Positions 1 through 12,615 of a stretch of DNA of 64,000 nucleotides are shown here, one piece after another; position 1 is the stretch's first letter, and each line of letters opens with the position of its first letter. The notes beneath the pieces are model-generated. The model was not told the origin of the DNA and did no database searches. It was given only the letters and a program-made list of their open reading frames with translations. The DNA is from Phaseolus vulgaris (taxonomy: Eukaryota; Streptophyta; Magnoliopsida; Fabales; Fabaceae): NCBI RefSeq assembly GCF_000499845.2, contig NC_023749.2:8848013-8912012 (forward strand). Direction: 5' to 3'. Made by a program: the position numbers and the translations under genes.

Positions 1-2309
1 TATGGATTGTCCGATAAATTTAATTTATGCTTAAATGTCGTGATATCATTAAGTCAATTACATAACCATTTTTCCAATCCTTATGAACAATTAATAGGAA
101 CTAACCTATATTTCTTTGACAAAATTTCTTTAACGCGAGTTGAAATCCATGAAAATTATTTATAGATACTCTACTTAAAGAATGAGATTTTAGGTATAAA
201 TATGAAGGGAGGAGAATCAATAGGAGAATTTTTGCAAATCTAAACTCCTTGAATCATAACACAATGATTATATCTCTTAAAACTAAATTATTTTAAAAAA
301 ATGACAACAAATGAAAATATAGTATAAAATATTAGTAATTAAGGAGGAGGTGCAGTGGAGATTTGCTTGAGCTACAGTGATTATCAACCACAAATAATAT
401 AAAATTATTTAATTAATTAATGATGATCATAAGAATAAAGAAAGCACATCCCTCACCTACCACTACACACAACCCTTTCACCAAACCCTCATTCTCAACC
501 CAACCTGCCGCCTACAAATTAGATTTTACTTTCTTCTCACTTATCTTCATTTCACCCTTCAACTACTTAATTAAATAATTTAGTGTAACACTTTATATGC
601 TTTAAAAAAAATAGTATCTCTACATAATTTTTTCATTGATTAAAATTTTATTGTAAATAAGAAATATGAAAAAAAAAATTAGAAGTCTAGATTCTTTGAT
701 CATTTTTGTTATTATTTAGTATGTCTACAATATAAATTGATTTTGATATATTAAAATAAATTTTTCTAATATATTTTGAGACTAATAAAAAGAATAACAT
801 AAAAAAAGATTCAATTTTTTTGTTAAAATATGAATATAAATATTTTAATTAAAAAAATACAACGATTGACTTTGAAGACGTCTTTCTAACATCCCTAAAT
901 AATCTATCATTCAATTTATACACAATTTTATTTTATAAATGTAGATGAAGTAAGTTTATGACCATCAAAATTATGACAATTATAAACATAGCTTACAAAA
1001 TTATGACAGTTAAAAAATATTTTTAATGGTTTAACTACGTTTTTAATGGTGTAAAATTAACTAATTGAATTTTATATTTTTTTAAAAAAATTATTCTTAT
1101 AAAATCTAAATCATTTTTAGTCTTTATATAATATATGAATTTTGATTTTAGTTCTTATCATTTTTTTCTATTCAAAATTTTAAATTATTATCTTTAGTTT
1201 TTACTTTTTAATAATAGTTATTATATATTGACTTTTTTTTAATTTAAATTATATTATGTCACTTTTTTTAACATATAAATAGTTATTTAATATCATATAT
1301 AATACTTAGATTAAAAAAATAACAATTTTTAATTTTCTAGTAATCAAAATAGAAAAAAAAAACATTATAAAAGGATCAAAATCAAAACTTATTCCTCTTC
1401 TTTACTCTAAATGTAAAATTTGTAACTTCATATACAATGTCGTTTTTTAGTGGATACAAACATCTTAAATGTTATATATTTTTTAGAATCGTGATTGCTT
1501 AATAGTTTAGTGTTTATAAGTTTTCTACATGATTAATTATTTATTACATTATACTTCAAGTAATTATTATATAAGTATAGAATTTTCAATAAATGTTTAT
1601 ACTATTAATATACTTTAATTAAAATGTTAAATATCAATATAAAAAAGTAGCAGGAGGGTTGAAGTGCTCTTCAAAACCGTTAGCATTAATTTTATTTTTA
1701 TTAGTTCCACAGTTGACCTTAACTTTCATTGATTTATTAAAAGACAAAATTAGTTTTATTTTGTTATGTTGTTCGATATTTGAAAAAAAAAACGAATAGT
1801 ATAAGTATATCATTTTTATTTCTTAATTAATACACACCCTTAACCATATATTCTTTAAATAAATTGTATATTTTAAAAAAATAAGTTAATCTCATTTTCA
1901 AAGAATAATTTTGTGATTAAAGGGTTAAATTAACCCCATATGACATTATTCTATACAACTGAAAAAATCCCAAGAGAGAAATTATGAGAAATAATGTGAT
2001 AACATAACTAGTTTTCATGGTAAGGTTCATGAGTTCAAAGATGACGGGTATTTAAAATAGTATATGAAGTTCTAATAAAATAAATAAATTGTTTGACTCA
2101 AATGCAAGAAACAAACAAAGACCAACCCATTAAAAACAAGTCTTTTAACCTACTAAACAATCTTAAGTACACTATCTTTAATATCCTTAAATAAGACCAC
2201 ATCAATTTCATCATATTTGTACTTATTTAAATTCATTAAACTCCTATCTTTCTTTTTCTAATAAAATTTTTATATCAGAGTATTGATCAAATAAGAGATG
2301 TGCAATTAA
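1..2309. other. AT-rich intergenic DNA, no gene seen
   Basis: Very AT-rich with long A and T runs and no open frame of note on either strand. Around 1100-1440 there are short T-rich and A-rich stretches that roughly mirror each other, as in decayed MITEs, but I could not fix ends or a target duplication. Confidence 0.6.
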
Positions 2310-3535
2310 TGTTAGACTTAATGATTTGAAAATGTTCAAGATGCAAGTGAAATGTTTTGATGACGAAAAAATTTAAAAATAAAGATATATTTAGAATATC
2401 TTAATTTTTTTTATAATAGTTGTTTTAGTCTTTCACACAAAATGTTTATAAGAGAAACACAGGTTCAAATCTAAAAATAGTCAAAATGTTTTTAAAAAGG
2501 TTTTATAAAACTTATAACTGATGGTATTCTTGTTGAATCGATTAAATTGTTCTTGAAGATCTTCAAAATAGAACAATCAATTATGTGTATTTTTAATCGA
2601 TTAAAACAGTTTTGTTATAATTATTTTTAAACAAATAATTAATTAATACTTTAGATATTAGATTAAAAGTGCAAGTCTCTGCTTTTTAAATTAGTGTCTT
2701 TTAATCATTATAAATAGAACCTTTCGCTCATTCTTTCTAACGACGAATCATAAATCAAAAATAGTATTCAAAGTGATAAATTGTTTTCATATACTCATTT
2801 TGAGTATCAAGATTTAAAGAAAAAACAAAGATTTGATAAAGATCGTGATGTTGCTCCCTTGTGTGCTTTTTTTGTGATTTGGTAATCTCTTTTCAATTTG
2901 TTCTTGTTGGAGTGATTCCAGTATTATATTTTAGATTGTCTTTGCTTGAGTGTTTCCGGTATTTGTTGTTGGTTGCTGTTGCAAAAATTGATAAGGCAAA
3001 TATCTTCTTAGGTGATTAAGGAATGGATAAGGTTAAGATCCTCTTGATGTGATTTAGGAATGGACATGACATACATCCTCTCTGATATCTAAAGTTGATT
3101 GAAGTTGATATCCTCTTGATGTTTGTTATGTTGCTTTGTACAAACACTTGATTGATAATGGAATCAATTTTTCAAAGGGTAAAAAACTAAAGACTAGATA
3201 TAGGATTGGATGAATCTGAACCAGTATAAACCTGTTGTGTGATCTTCATCATGATTTATCTCTTTCTCTGTATTTCTTTCTAATTATTGTATCAATTGGA
3301 TCCTCACATTAATTGCATTATGGTTTTCTAGTTGAAACTATTTTTAAAAGAAACTTAAAGAATATAAATATTTTATGCTACAACCAATTCTTGTATCAAT
3401 TTTGCTTACAATAATAATTACATTGAGTTGTATATCTTAAAAAGTCTTAAGAGAATTCCAAGAAAGGAGATTTAAAAAAAAATCAATTCACCCTTTTCTT
3501 GGTGGTTTAATCAAGTCATTCCTCATTTACTAACA
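2310..3535 (+). repeat. Sirevirus-like Copia LTR (decayed)
   Basis: Starts TGTTAGAC and ends CTAACA, followed by a degraded primer-binding-site-like ATTGGTCTCACAACT and then gag-like coding sequence, the order expected of a 5' LTR. The body carries ATCGATTA motifs (around 2536 and 2596) and a TATAAATA box near 2709, both common in legume Sirevirus LTRs. The tail CAATTCACCC just before the end is also typical. No paired 3' LTR was found, so the limits rest on termini and context only. Confidence 0.45.
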
Positions 3536-4640
3536 ATTGGTCTCACAACTAGTTTTTAAAATATACTCAAGACAAAGATCGTATTTTCTGGTATGACTTT
3601 TATGGAAGGTGTTGCTAAAAACATGCCTCCCATATTTTGTGGCAAAATTTATCCATTTTGAAAAGTAAGAAAGCAAATATTATTGGAATCAGTTGATAGA
3701 GGAATATGGTATATTGTGATAAATGTAATATACATTCTCATGCATACCATTTTCAATATGCAGGTTGAGAAAGATTTCAACTCTTGGAGTGAAGAGGAAA
3801 ACATGAAAATGCAGTACAATGCTAGAGAAAAATACATAATTGATTTTGCACTCAACATGGAGAAATTCTTCAAAGTTTCAAAGTGCAAGAATGCAGAAGA
3901 ATTGTGAAAAACCCTGGAGAAAACTCAAGAAAGTATTAAAGAAAGCAACAACAACAATAAAGATATCAAAACATGTTTCGTGTCTGATGTTGACTCTATA
4001 AAAACAAGTTAAGTACTTCTAACTCTATTCAAGTTAAATATAATGAAAGTCTTGATGTTTTTGAAGAATTTCATAAAGAAGCAAATAGACTTGCTTGTTT
4101 AAACAAAAAAACTCAAGATGGATTACAAGACATTAGAAGACAAATTGAAACAATTAGAAGAGGAGAATGAGATTCTAAATTCTTATTTTTAAAATCTAGA
4201 AATCATTTATAAAATCTCCTTTTGTTATTTCAATTCAATCTTTCAAGTTGAAATTCATAATTTTAAACATTACAAAAACTTTAAAAATAAATATCTTGAG
4301 AAAACTCTGGCAAAGTTTGTAATGAAAAAATCTAACTTGGACACCTTTCTTAATTCCCAAAAGTGTGTAATCGATAGAGTCGAAATTGGATATTCTTTTT
4401 CAAGGAAACAAAATTATTTTAAGAACTATTTTCATTTTAAAAAGTCATCCAATACACCTTTTGTGTCTTGTTTTTATTGTTTAAAGAAGAGTTATATATC
4501 AAATTATTGTTATTTAAAAAAAAATAGTGTTCCAAATGGGAAGTACACTTGGCTGCTGAAAAGCAATATAAGTGTTATTAACATAAAATGACCCAAAAAG
4601 AATTATCTATCTATTTTGTAGTAAAATGAGCAAGATGAAA
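3536..4640 (+). pseudogene. Copia (Sirevirus-like) gag remnant
   Basis: A broken Ty1/Copia Gag reading frame spread over several frames. Around 3640-3720 a stretch reads like the gag N-terminal pattern in which a YPFWK-type motif precedes IWxIV. At 3760-3905 the frame gives WSEEENMKMQYNAREK, matching the gag helix region (DUF4219/UBN2 type), and ends at a stop. At 4322-4591 the frame gives a decayed zinc knuckle (CFYC then NYCY) followed by PNGKYTW, the segment that follows the knuckle in legume Sirevirus Gag. Stops and frame changes rule out a working protein. It lies directly downstream of the LTR-like 2310-3535 and is probably the same element. Confidence 0.6.
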
Positions 4641-5287
4641 AATTGAAATAAAAAGCTCTTGCAAAATTATATAGGTGATTAAAGATTGCAAAAGGAATTG
4701 TTAAGTAAATTGAATGTGTTAAATAAAATGTTTAAATATGATTTCAATATATATTAATATATTATTTTATAGTTTAATCTATTATTTTTTAAATGGACTT
4801 TATTTGTTGCTAAAGCTTAACCAATTATAGTATGCTCTAATCAATTATATCAAATTATTTTTTTCTTGTGGTTTTTGTTTTAATTGATTATCCTTAGGTT
4901 TAATTAATTATTTGTGTGAATGTTTGTTCTTTGCTTTCTTTGTTTTAATCGATTACAGTATTAAAATAATCGATTATTTTTGTCTATTTCTATTTGTTTA
5001 AAAAAGTTATGAATATGCCTAATCAATTACCATGAGTTGTTAATCGATTAATGTTACCATTTGGAGTCATTATAATCGACTAAAATTAGTTATATTCACT
5101 ACATTCAATATGATTTGAAGTCTTGATCTTGATTTAAATGCCTAAAACATTCATATTTTTTTTTCTTATAAATATTGTTTAACCTGAACTCAATTTATAA
5201 ACCATTCTTGTTTGAATTAATTTTCTTGTGTAAGCATATTCTCTCATTGCATTCACCACACTCTCAGTTCCAAATATTTGTTTATAT
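4641..5287 (+). other. AT-rich linker with ATCGATTA motifs
   Basis: No coding potential. Contains several ATCGATTA or AATCGATTAC motifs (near 4946, 4968, 5041) and a TATA-like ATAAATA near 5168, about 120 bp before the next remnant's ATG. It resembles the LTR or leader of a second retroelement fused after the gag remnant; the ends cannot be defined. Confidence 0.35.
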
Positions 5288-6250
5288 GACTTCTCTATCA
5301 CAATCCAAAAAGAGCTAGAAGATTTGCAATAAAGAAGAGAAAGGCTTTAGACACGTCAATGCCACTTACATCTCTTAAAGGTTGGATTATTGATGAAGAA
5401 TCAAGAGAAGAATTCAGGAGGTTTTGAAGTAACCGAAAATTATTCATAAGTTTTTTTTCTTGGACCTTTTCAGAGGATAATGTTTTACTTTCCAAAAACT
5501 ACTTAGGGATCAATGGCTTAAAATATTTATGGAAATGTAAAGCATGTTTTTTTCCAGACTTGGTAAGAATATTCTATTCTAAGTTGACTTGTGTTGAGGA
5601 AGTTCTCATCTCAAAGGGGTTGAAATTTTAATTTATGCTTTTGTGTGGTCAAATATTGTTGAGTTAAAGCTAGAAGGCGAATTTGCCTCTGATATTTAAA
5701 ATTTTAATAAATTCATTGTTTATCTTGATTGTTTGATGAATCCTGCTACATTACAAGGTACCAATTTTATATATTTCAAAAACTAGTGGGTATGGAAATG
5801 AATAAAAGACCTAAGACTTTTGTAATTGCATTGATTTTGGCTCCTAGGGGGAGTAATCATGCATAACTATCTGAGGATGATAGTTATTTCATGCTTTTAA
5901 GAATGGTATTCAGTTGCATTAGCCAATTGTTTTCTCAAAGATTATGCTTAAGGAAAAAAAGAATGTAAGTTTGTCATCTTCCTTTCCTAATATTTTTTGT
6001 TAAAGGTTTTTTGCACTGTGGTGTTGATGTTGATGTTGAGGGAAAGATTTTCACAACTATATAACCCTCAAATAAAGTTAGAAAAAATTATCTTGATAAA
6101 ATGAGGATGACCAAGAGGAATTGTCAATGAATGTTTAAGAATGAAGAACAAACTTTTGTACATGAAAAGGAAATTGATCATATACAAGCTGGAGAAGCTC
6201 ATGCCTAAGAAGAAGAAAATGCGCATTTTTCCCTTTTGAATTATCTTTAC
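5288..6250 (+). pseudogene. Putative plant transposon protein domain remnant
   Basis: Multi-frame remnant resembling the legume putative plant transposon protein domain family (Pfam PF20167, as I recall). Visible pieces in order: MTSLSQSKK at 5288; KALDTSMPLTSL then DEESREEF near 5340-5420; FFPDLVRIFYSKL near 5550-5590, the family's P-LV-FY-L signature; and ILAPRGSNHA then LSEDD near 5835-5885, the ILxPRGSNHA-type signature. The tail around 6110-6240 is Glu/Lys-rich. Several stops and frameshifts separate the pieces, so it is dead. Such domains are carried by retroelements, fitting the Sirevirus-like debris upstream. Confidence 0.5.
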
Positions 6251-7524
6251 TCAAGAAATTGGATGATATCTATTACTATAAAAAGGAGAAGGAAAAAGAG
6301 CACAAAGATATCTTAACAAAATATTTACTCATCTCTTGAAAGTATAAAGAGAAAATTCAAGAGATTGAGTGTCAAGAGGAGTGGAAGTCAACACAATGAA
6401 ATTTTTTTATTGTTAACTAATTGTTTTGCTTTGATCTAATTAGTTACAAATTAAATGAAATTTCAATGGTTGTATCCTTAAACTGTTATCGTGTATGGTG
6501 AATGAAATTATACTTTTTTAAGAGTATTGTATGATTTATTCTCTAAAATGGTTAAAAATTGTTGTTGTATCAAATTGGTGGATTAGAAGGGAGATAACAG
6601 ACTTTAAACATAAGTTTTTATACTTAATGTGTTGGATTATATTAGGCCAATTAGGTTAAAATTTAAAAAAAAAAAAATTAAATTTATAATTTTCAAACAT
6701 TTGTTATTGTTAAATTTTTAAAAAATATACTATACAATGTAAGTAAAACTAAATAAAAACAATTATTTGGTACCTATCAATATCAAGTATCAACTTAATT
6801 CAAATAGTAACAATAATAAAATGTTTATAAAAACTAATTCAAGACTTCAAGTGATGGAAGTTGTCATGATTTTGTTCAAATGAATTAGGATATATAAGAA
6901 ATACAACACACTTTGTCCATATTAAAAATTTATAATAATGAAATTAACATATAAACATAATAATATATATACACATCACATGACATGTTCTACTCGTGCA
7001 TTACATTATAAACTACTAACATGATAACTAAAGCATGACGCAAATAACAAATATTATTATTTGAAATGTAAACGTTATTATTATCTTGGATTTTTAAATC
7101 CAGTGATTTATTCACCACGAACTCATAGTTATGTATCAAACAAGTTACACAAATTGAAGAACAACCTTTTTATCTTTTAAAAAATAATATTTGAAATCCA
7201 CTAAACCCTAAATCCTAGCATAGAGTCTTTGGCACATACCAGTTTCATGTTTAAGAATCTAATTAAACACTAACAAATCTTAATGTGTAACAACTAACTA
7301 AAGCATAAAACATAAAAATGTATAAATAGTTCTTAAAATAACTAAATATGAGACGAACATGTCATTCCCACTTCTCATCTTAAATTACTAGTTGAGTTGT
7401 TATTTCAAAACATCATTTCTACCATAAAGATCATATTCAAGTCAAACATCCTAATAGATGATCAAAACTAAAGGTTATAGAAATCAAGAAATCTTATATA
7501 CATTTCTTAATAGTTTAAATATAG
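6251..7524. other. AT-rich intergenic DNA, nothing identified
   Basis: No open frame of interest, no terminal repeats and no clear tandem repeat on inspection. Confidence 0.5.
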
Positions 7525-7947
7525 TATTAGGAAGTGGATTTTAAGTCTAACTCAACCTTACAAAATTCCGACTCATAAAATGAAGTTTGCACCCACTTAT
7601 GTACTATAAAATGTCTTTATCTCTAGTCGATGTGGAATCTCTAGTCGACGTGGAATCTCTAGTCGATGTGGAATCTCTAACACACCATCTCACATTCTCA
7701 CATCGAAACTTATCAACTCATGCACGAGACTATATAATGGGTGGTCCGGTAGCGACCCGATAGCGGGTGACCTGATCAGCCCAACAAACTCTTATTAAAG
7801 ATATACTCTAAATGATTATGATACTGTATTAAGAATTGAACTTTCAACCTAACTCAACCTTTCGACTCGTAAGATGAATCTTGCACCCATCTATGTATTA
7901 TAAAATATCTTTATTTCTAATTGATGTAAAATCTACCATATGTAACA
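7525..7947 (-). mobile_element. TRIM (miniature LTR retrotransposon), two LTRs
   Basis: Read on the minus strand this is LTR (7947-7825, about 123 bp), a short non-coding internal region, and a second LTR (7682-7525, about 158 bp). The LTR starts TGTTA and ends near TTCTTAATACA or CCTAATAC. The internal part carries the block GGGTCTATC/CACCCGCTATCGG that also occurs in the copies at 29316 and 50800. The region after the first LTR (GTATCATAATCATTT) is a decayed version of the tRNA-Met primer binding site seen intact in other copies. No coding sequence, so mobility would depend on another element. The second LTR is enlarged by an 18-bp triplication. Confidence 0.7.
7621..7678 (-). repeat. 18-bp triplication inside TRIM LTR
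   Basis: The unit GATTCCACATCGACTAGA (minus strand) is present three times in a row with one base differing in the middle copy. Other LTR copies in the window have it once, so it arose within this element. Confidence 0.85.
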
Positions 7948-8999
7948 ATTTGAAAAAAAATTTGAAAAAAAAAAGATAATTTAAAATAGTTGCGCTTAAA
8001 AACTAGGAATTGATATAGCAACTTAAAATTCATAAAAAATGTCACTTTCTGTAAAAAAAAAAGTATTTATCTTTAAACTTTTTTACTACATTTCATTTGA
8101 ACCAAACAACCCTTTTTTTTCATTTACTTTTTGATATTTCTCTTTTAATTCTTTTATTTCTCTCTTTTCTACAAACTACAAAATGCTAACCGTCTTTTCG
8201 GTATTTTAATCAGTCATGGACAAAAAGGTTGCAATATGAATTGTAATTGTTTTTTCCGTGTTATCTTGTCAAACAAAAGTTATGTCAAATATGTTACCTA
8301 CTTTAGTAATTATTAAGCTAATCACTGTTGTCTCTAATTTAACTATTGCACAATATATAAAAATAAATGTTGAACTCAGTAGTAGCTCGTTAAAAATATG
8401 TATAAAAGGGAAAGTATTTCAATATGTCTAGTTTTTGTAAAAGATCGCCGTTAATTTAATATGATGATTTTTTAAAATATATAAATTATAAATTAGATTT
8501 ATAATAAAAATAAATAACTTTTTATATTAGAATATGTTGACAGATCCCTCGTCAACCATTATTGAAATTCAATTTAGAAAAAAAAAGTTTGATTACAGAA
8601 ATACCTAGTAAGATGCCAAACCGAATATTCTATACCCTTTCCTGCGCACGTGCTAAAACTTCTATCATAGAATATCCGCAATCCCTTCGGAAACAAACAC
8701 CAATCGTAAAATATTCGTCACTACTCCATGGAAAAAACTTATGCAAAACAAATTTAATTTAAATAAATAAATAAATCATAAACCTTAAGGAAATAAAAAT
8801 AGAGAAATATGAAATAGTTTAATTTTCAGACATGATTAACTAATTAAAAATAATTAAGTGACAGTATGTACACTGTCGATTGGATACTTCATACAGTATA
8901 TACTGGGATTCAAACAATTTGATGTTTTGCGTGACAAATGGAAGATTGAGAGTAACAGATATGATAATATGATGAGAAGCGTGGGAGAAATTTGCAATG
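7948..8999. other. Intergenic DNA downstream of the dehydratase gene
   Basis: AT-rich with homopolymer tracts. The part nearest 9000 is expected to hold the 3' UTR of the minus-strand dehydratase gene; no single poly(A) signal stands out. A 66-codon open frame at 8562-8762 has no recognisable features and is probably chance. Confidence 0.5.
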
Positions 9000-10274
9000 T
9001 TAATCTTCTCGGGGACAAGAGGGGTTCCAGGGTGTCATATCGATAGGGTAACTGCCCAACACACGCAAGAAACTGGTGAATTCTTGAACCTCAGCGAGGG
9101 CGTTCTGTGCCCTAACTTCCGCCATAGAAGCCTCAAAATCAATGTAAAACAAATACTCGAAGTGTTTGGCGGTTCCTTCGCTCTCATCATCAACCACGCG
9201 AATTGGACGGCTACGGTGAGGCCTGGACTCGATCTTCGTCAAGCTAATGTTCCTGAACGCGAAAGCGGAAAGAACTTTAAAAAGAACTGAAGTTCCCTTA
9301 TCGTGAGCGAAGACGATGCTTGTCTTGAAAGGCCGATCCGTGCGCGGAATTATCGGTTCGCGCGCCAGCATCACGAACCGCGTCACGTTGTTCGGATCGT
9401 CCTGGATTCCGTCCGCAAGGACCTGCAAACCGTAGAGCTCTGCGGCGCGGGCGCTCGCGATCGCCGCGGTGTCGCGGAGGCTGTTCGTGGCGACGAACTC
9501 TGCGGCGCCGGCAGTGTCGTCGACTGCCTCACGCGCCACGTTGAGGCCGAGTTTCGTGAGTGAGTGCTCGCACTGCGCTAAGGCCTGCGGATGCGAGATC
9601 ACGCGCGTGAGGAACTCCTTGCGGACGCCGGGGAGTGCCAGGAGGCAGTGGTGCACCGGGAGCTGGACCTCGCCGACGATGTGGAGGCGGTGGCGGAGGA
9701 GGAGGTCGTAGTTGCGGTGTATCGAGCCGCCAAGGGAGTTTTCCACCGGCAGTACCGCGCGATCCGCGATCCAGAGCTCCACCGCCTGAAACGCCACCTC
9801 GAACTGGTCGCACGGTATGGCTTCTCCGTTCGGATACGCTTTTCCCGCTGCGGCCTCCGAGTACGCGCCGGGAACACCTTGGTACGCCACGCGCAGCTGC
9901 GAGCCGTGCATCGGTGCGGGGGAGAGGTCCGTGATCGAGAGCGGCTTCGGCGGAAGGGGCTTGCTGTTGCTGCCGTCGTGTTTGACAGGTACGAGATTTA
10001 GATTCGTTGCGGCAGCGTTATTGCCGTTTACGCCGGCGGCGTTGCTGTCGCCGGCGGGAGAATCCTCCTTCTGCGACAAAACTTTACTGGTTAATATAAC
10101 GTTCAAGCTTTGCCAATCGGTTCGGGTGGCGCCGAACCCTTGCGAGAAACCCGCGGTGTCTAAGCCGTAATCGCATTTGACCCTTAATCGGGTCGGAGCG
10201 ATTCGAATAACCGAGTGAGAGGGGCGGTTGAGATAGTTGATAGGGTTGGCACACGGCGGAGTGAGGGTCTGCAT
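9000..10274 (-). CDS. ADT: Arogenate/prephenate dehydratase, plastidial
   Basis: Decarboxylates and dehydrates arogenate to phenylalanine (some members also act on prephenate), the final step of the shikimate-derived Phe route in plastids. Single exon of 424 residues. Residues 1 to about 95 are Ser/Asn/Ala-rich without acidic clusters until late, like a transit peptide plus linker. The catalytic PDT domain runs about 127-304 with [12 protein letters not shown] near 129-140, [12 protein letters not shown] near 175-186 and the catalytic NNVTRF at 295-300. The C-terminal ACT domain spans about 318-410 and has the Phe-binding ESRP motif at 349-352. The absence of introns points to the ADT3/4/5/6 subgroup. 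The frame is far richer in GC than its surroundings. The ATG at 10274 is the first in frame and has a TATA box about 140 bp upstream. The exact paralogue number cannot be told from sequence alone. Confidence 0.97.
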   Translation of the reverse strand: MQTLTPPCANPINYLNRPSHSVIRIAPTRLRVKCDYGLDTAGFSQGFGATRTDWQSLNVILTSKVLSQKEDSPAGDSNAAGVNGNNAAATNLNLVPVKHDGSNSKPLPPKPLSITDLSPAPMHGSQLRVAYQGVPGAYSEAAAGKAYPNGEAIPCDQFEVAFQAVELWIADRAVLPVENSLGGSIHRNYDLLLRHRLHIVGEVQLPVHHCLLALPGVRKEFLTRVISHPQALAQCEHSLTKLGLNVAREAVDDTAGAAEFVATNSLRDTAAIASARAAELYGLQVLADGIQDDPNNVTRFVMLAREPIIPRTDRPFKTSIVFAHDKGTSVLFKVLSAFAFRNISLTKIESRPHRSRPIRVVDDESEGTAKHFEYLFYIDFEASMAEVRAQNALAEVQEFTSFLRVLGSYPIDMTPWNPSCPRED

Positions 10275-10414
10275 ATTAAATGGCTTAAGTGAAATTATTA
10301 TTAAGAAGAAAACTTAGGGTTGAAATTGCTTATTGGAAGGGTGTAGTGTGTAGCTTGGTGTTCTCTTAAGAAAGGAACGAAGAAGCTGAGAGAGGAAAGG
10401 GAGGGGTTGAGGAT

Positions 10415-10422
10415 TTTATATA
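10415..10422 (-). promoter_or_regulatory. TATA box of the dehydratase gene
   Basis: TATATAAA on the minus strand, about 140 bp upstream of the ATG, which would give a 5' UTR of roughly 110 bases. Confidence 0.7.
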
Positions 10423-10424
10423 CT

Positions 10425-10431
10425 GGTTGGT
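10425..10431 (-). promoter_or_regulatory. AC-II element (ACCAACC) beside the TATA box
   Basis: ACCAACC on the minus strand, three bases upstream of the TATA box. AC elements are MYB binding sites found in phenylpropanoid and lignin genes; their presence here fits supply of Phe to that pathway. A 7-mer alone is weak evidence. Confidence 0.45.
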
Positions 10432-10513
10432 GGTTTTAGATTTTAGGAGAAAATGGAACATGACATGTCTTGAGGGGATGTTGTATGCGTGAAGGAGGTT
10501 CGGTCAATCCCAC

Positions 10514-10520
10514 ACCTAAC
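10514..10520 (+). promoter_or_regulatory. AC-III element (ACCTAAC)
   Basis: ACCTAAC on the plus strand, about 95 bp upstream of the TATA box, so inverted relative to the dehydratase gene. With the AC-II site it makes a pair of MYB-type sites in a proximal promoter. Confidence 0.4.
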
Positions 10521-12149
10521 CCCTTCCTTTCTCTTTCCATCTTTCATATTGCACACTCACACGCTCCCTCTCTCTATAGTTTTTATTCTTTCTTTAAATC
10601 TCTAAATTGTATTTTTTTCTTGCTGTTGCGTCATCTTGTCATTACAGAATTTCTGCCTTGGCCATCATTGTTTTCTGTTTTTTTATAATTATTTTTAGTT
10701 TTCTCTAATCAACAGAAATGCAAAAAGAAAATAGGTTTGGTGAACTGATTCTTTTCTTTCTTTAACTAAAACTTACTATAAAGTTGGATTTATTTTTTAA
10801 TATTCATTTTTACACATCTTTTTAATTTCTTCTATCTCCGATAAAAACTAAAAAGACATTCAAAATTACAAAAAAGATATTTTTTAAATATACAAGTTAA
10901 GTAGCTTAAATTTTTTTGAAGAGTTTATTTTAAAACGAAGGTAATTTTTATAATAAATATTTTGTATACATGAATCTGAAGATTAAATCCTTAATTGGAT
11001 ATACTTAAAAAGTAAGATTATCTCAATGATTCCGAAGGATGGCGAAAACAGAATTTTCTGAAAGTTATGAAGACAGATCTGAAAAGGGTAAAAAGGTAAC
11101 AACAAACTCATTTGGTAAGCAAATGAGACATTCGGTAGAAAAACCACTTGTTTTTTTTATAAATATATATATTTTTCTCATTCAAGCAGGTTTTTTTTAT
11201 TCATTATATGGCAGATAAAAACCATTGTTTTCGAAAAATAATGATAGATAATAACATTTATTTCTTTATTTTTTTATTCAATTCTGTTTTACTTTAAAAA
11301 ATAAATTTAATATTTAATAAAAGCTAAAATATGATTTGTGTCCTATAAAGTTTTTAAAATATTAAATATATCCTTTACAAAACTTCACGTTACTCCTGAT
11401 GTACTATACTAATAATATTAAATGTGATTAAAGTACATTAGTACTGTAAAATAAATTCCTAGCCAACAATTTATTATTATGTAATTGACATATATATATA
11501 TATATATAATCAACATTATTATATTTAAATATTTAAGCTCTAAACTAATACATTAGTCTCTAATTTTACTATTAAAAAATTATTAATATAAACTAATTTT
11601 AGAGATAATTTTTTTTAAAACTACTTTATTCTAATTAATATATATATATATATAATTTTTGTTTTATATGAAATAATGTAAAAACAATTATTCAAAACGA
11701 TAATTATATTTTTCTCTCCTTTGTGTCAGCATATCAACCCATTTGATTTGAAGTTACCAATTTATTTTATGAAATAGAGAATCACGGCATCCATGTCTTA
11801 TAATGTGTTCATTTTATAAAACACTACGTCTAAATTGACTTAAATAAGTGAATTCGTGGGTTTGTTGTAACTTCAAGATATTGAAATTGAATGTATAAGC
11901 AGAAGTATTCACTTAAAGTAAAAATTATAACCACGTTTGCTTAAAAATAATAATAATATATATGTATATTATATCATATTATCACGTGGAGAGAACAATT
12001 TTACATAAAAGTACATCAAGATTCAAACTATGAAATAAATAATTTAATACATGGAGCATAATGTCAAATTACAACCCCACATATTTAAGTTTATATATAT
12101 ATATATATAAAAGTTTAATTACATATTTTACTACTTAACTTTTATTATT
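10521..12149. other. AT-rich intergenic DNA with dinucleotide repeats
   Basis: Distal promoter side of the dehydratase gene, then AT-rich DNA. Short (TA)n tracts near 11491-11509, 11638-11654 and 12093-12110. Nothing coding seen. Confidence 0.6.
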
Positions 12150-12154
12150 GCATG

Positions 12155-12615
12155 TGTACTGGTACGGTCGGACGGTCACCTTAATGCGGTCAGTATCATA
12201 GGTCATTCAATCACTTGCTCACGATAACGGGTCTATGAGTCCGCACGTGACTGACCGACCCATAACGATGAGTCATGGGGTGATCAAGTCAGCGAGGTTA
12301 ACTCATAATTAAAGGTCATTTAATGCAATCCTAAACACAAATCAATCTCTTAATCTGACCCACCAACAAAGTCCATTAAGGTAATATAAATAACGCAGAT
12401 TTCAAGAATCAGGTACGTCATTATCTACCGTGCCCTGACAACCGAGAGTCAAGTCATTTCGTCGGAGTGCCTTCTGTATGTACCATCTGAGCCTGTGTCC
12501 TCGGACGACCGCGAGAGAAGACGAAAGAAGGAAGGAAAGTAGCAAGGAAAGAGGATTGAAGCCTAAAGCAAACAACCAACAGAGTTCTCCAGACCCCAAT
12601 ACCCGAAAGAGAACA
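12155..12615 (+). repeat. Probable solo LTR, 461 bp
   Basis: A GC-richer block in AT-rich DNA. It begins TGTACTGG and ends GAGAACA, i.e. TG...CA termini, and is flanked by GCATG (12150-12154) and TCATG (12616-12620), a 4/5 match to a 5-bp target duplication. A TATAAATA box at 12385-12392 sits mid-way, as expected of an LTR promoter. No primer binding site or polypurine tract follows or precedes, hence a solo LTR. Its CGGTCGG-rich start resembles legume Ty3/gypsy LTRs, but I cannot assign the family. Confidence 0.5.

Noticed and set aside
1100..1440. Possible MITE with mirrored T-rich and A-rich ends
   Set aside because: The match is mostly homopolymer; no defined TIR or target duplication.
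9303..10170. Several long GC-rich open frames antisense to or overlapping the dehydratase gene
   Set aside because: They are shadows of a GC-rich coding exon; the minus-strand frame has complete PDT and ACT domains and explains the region.
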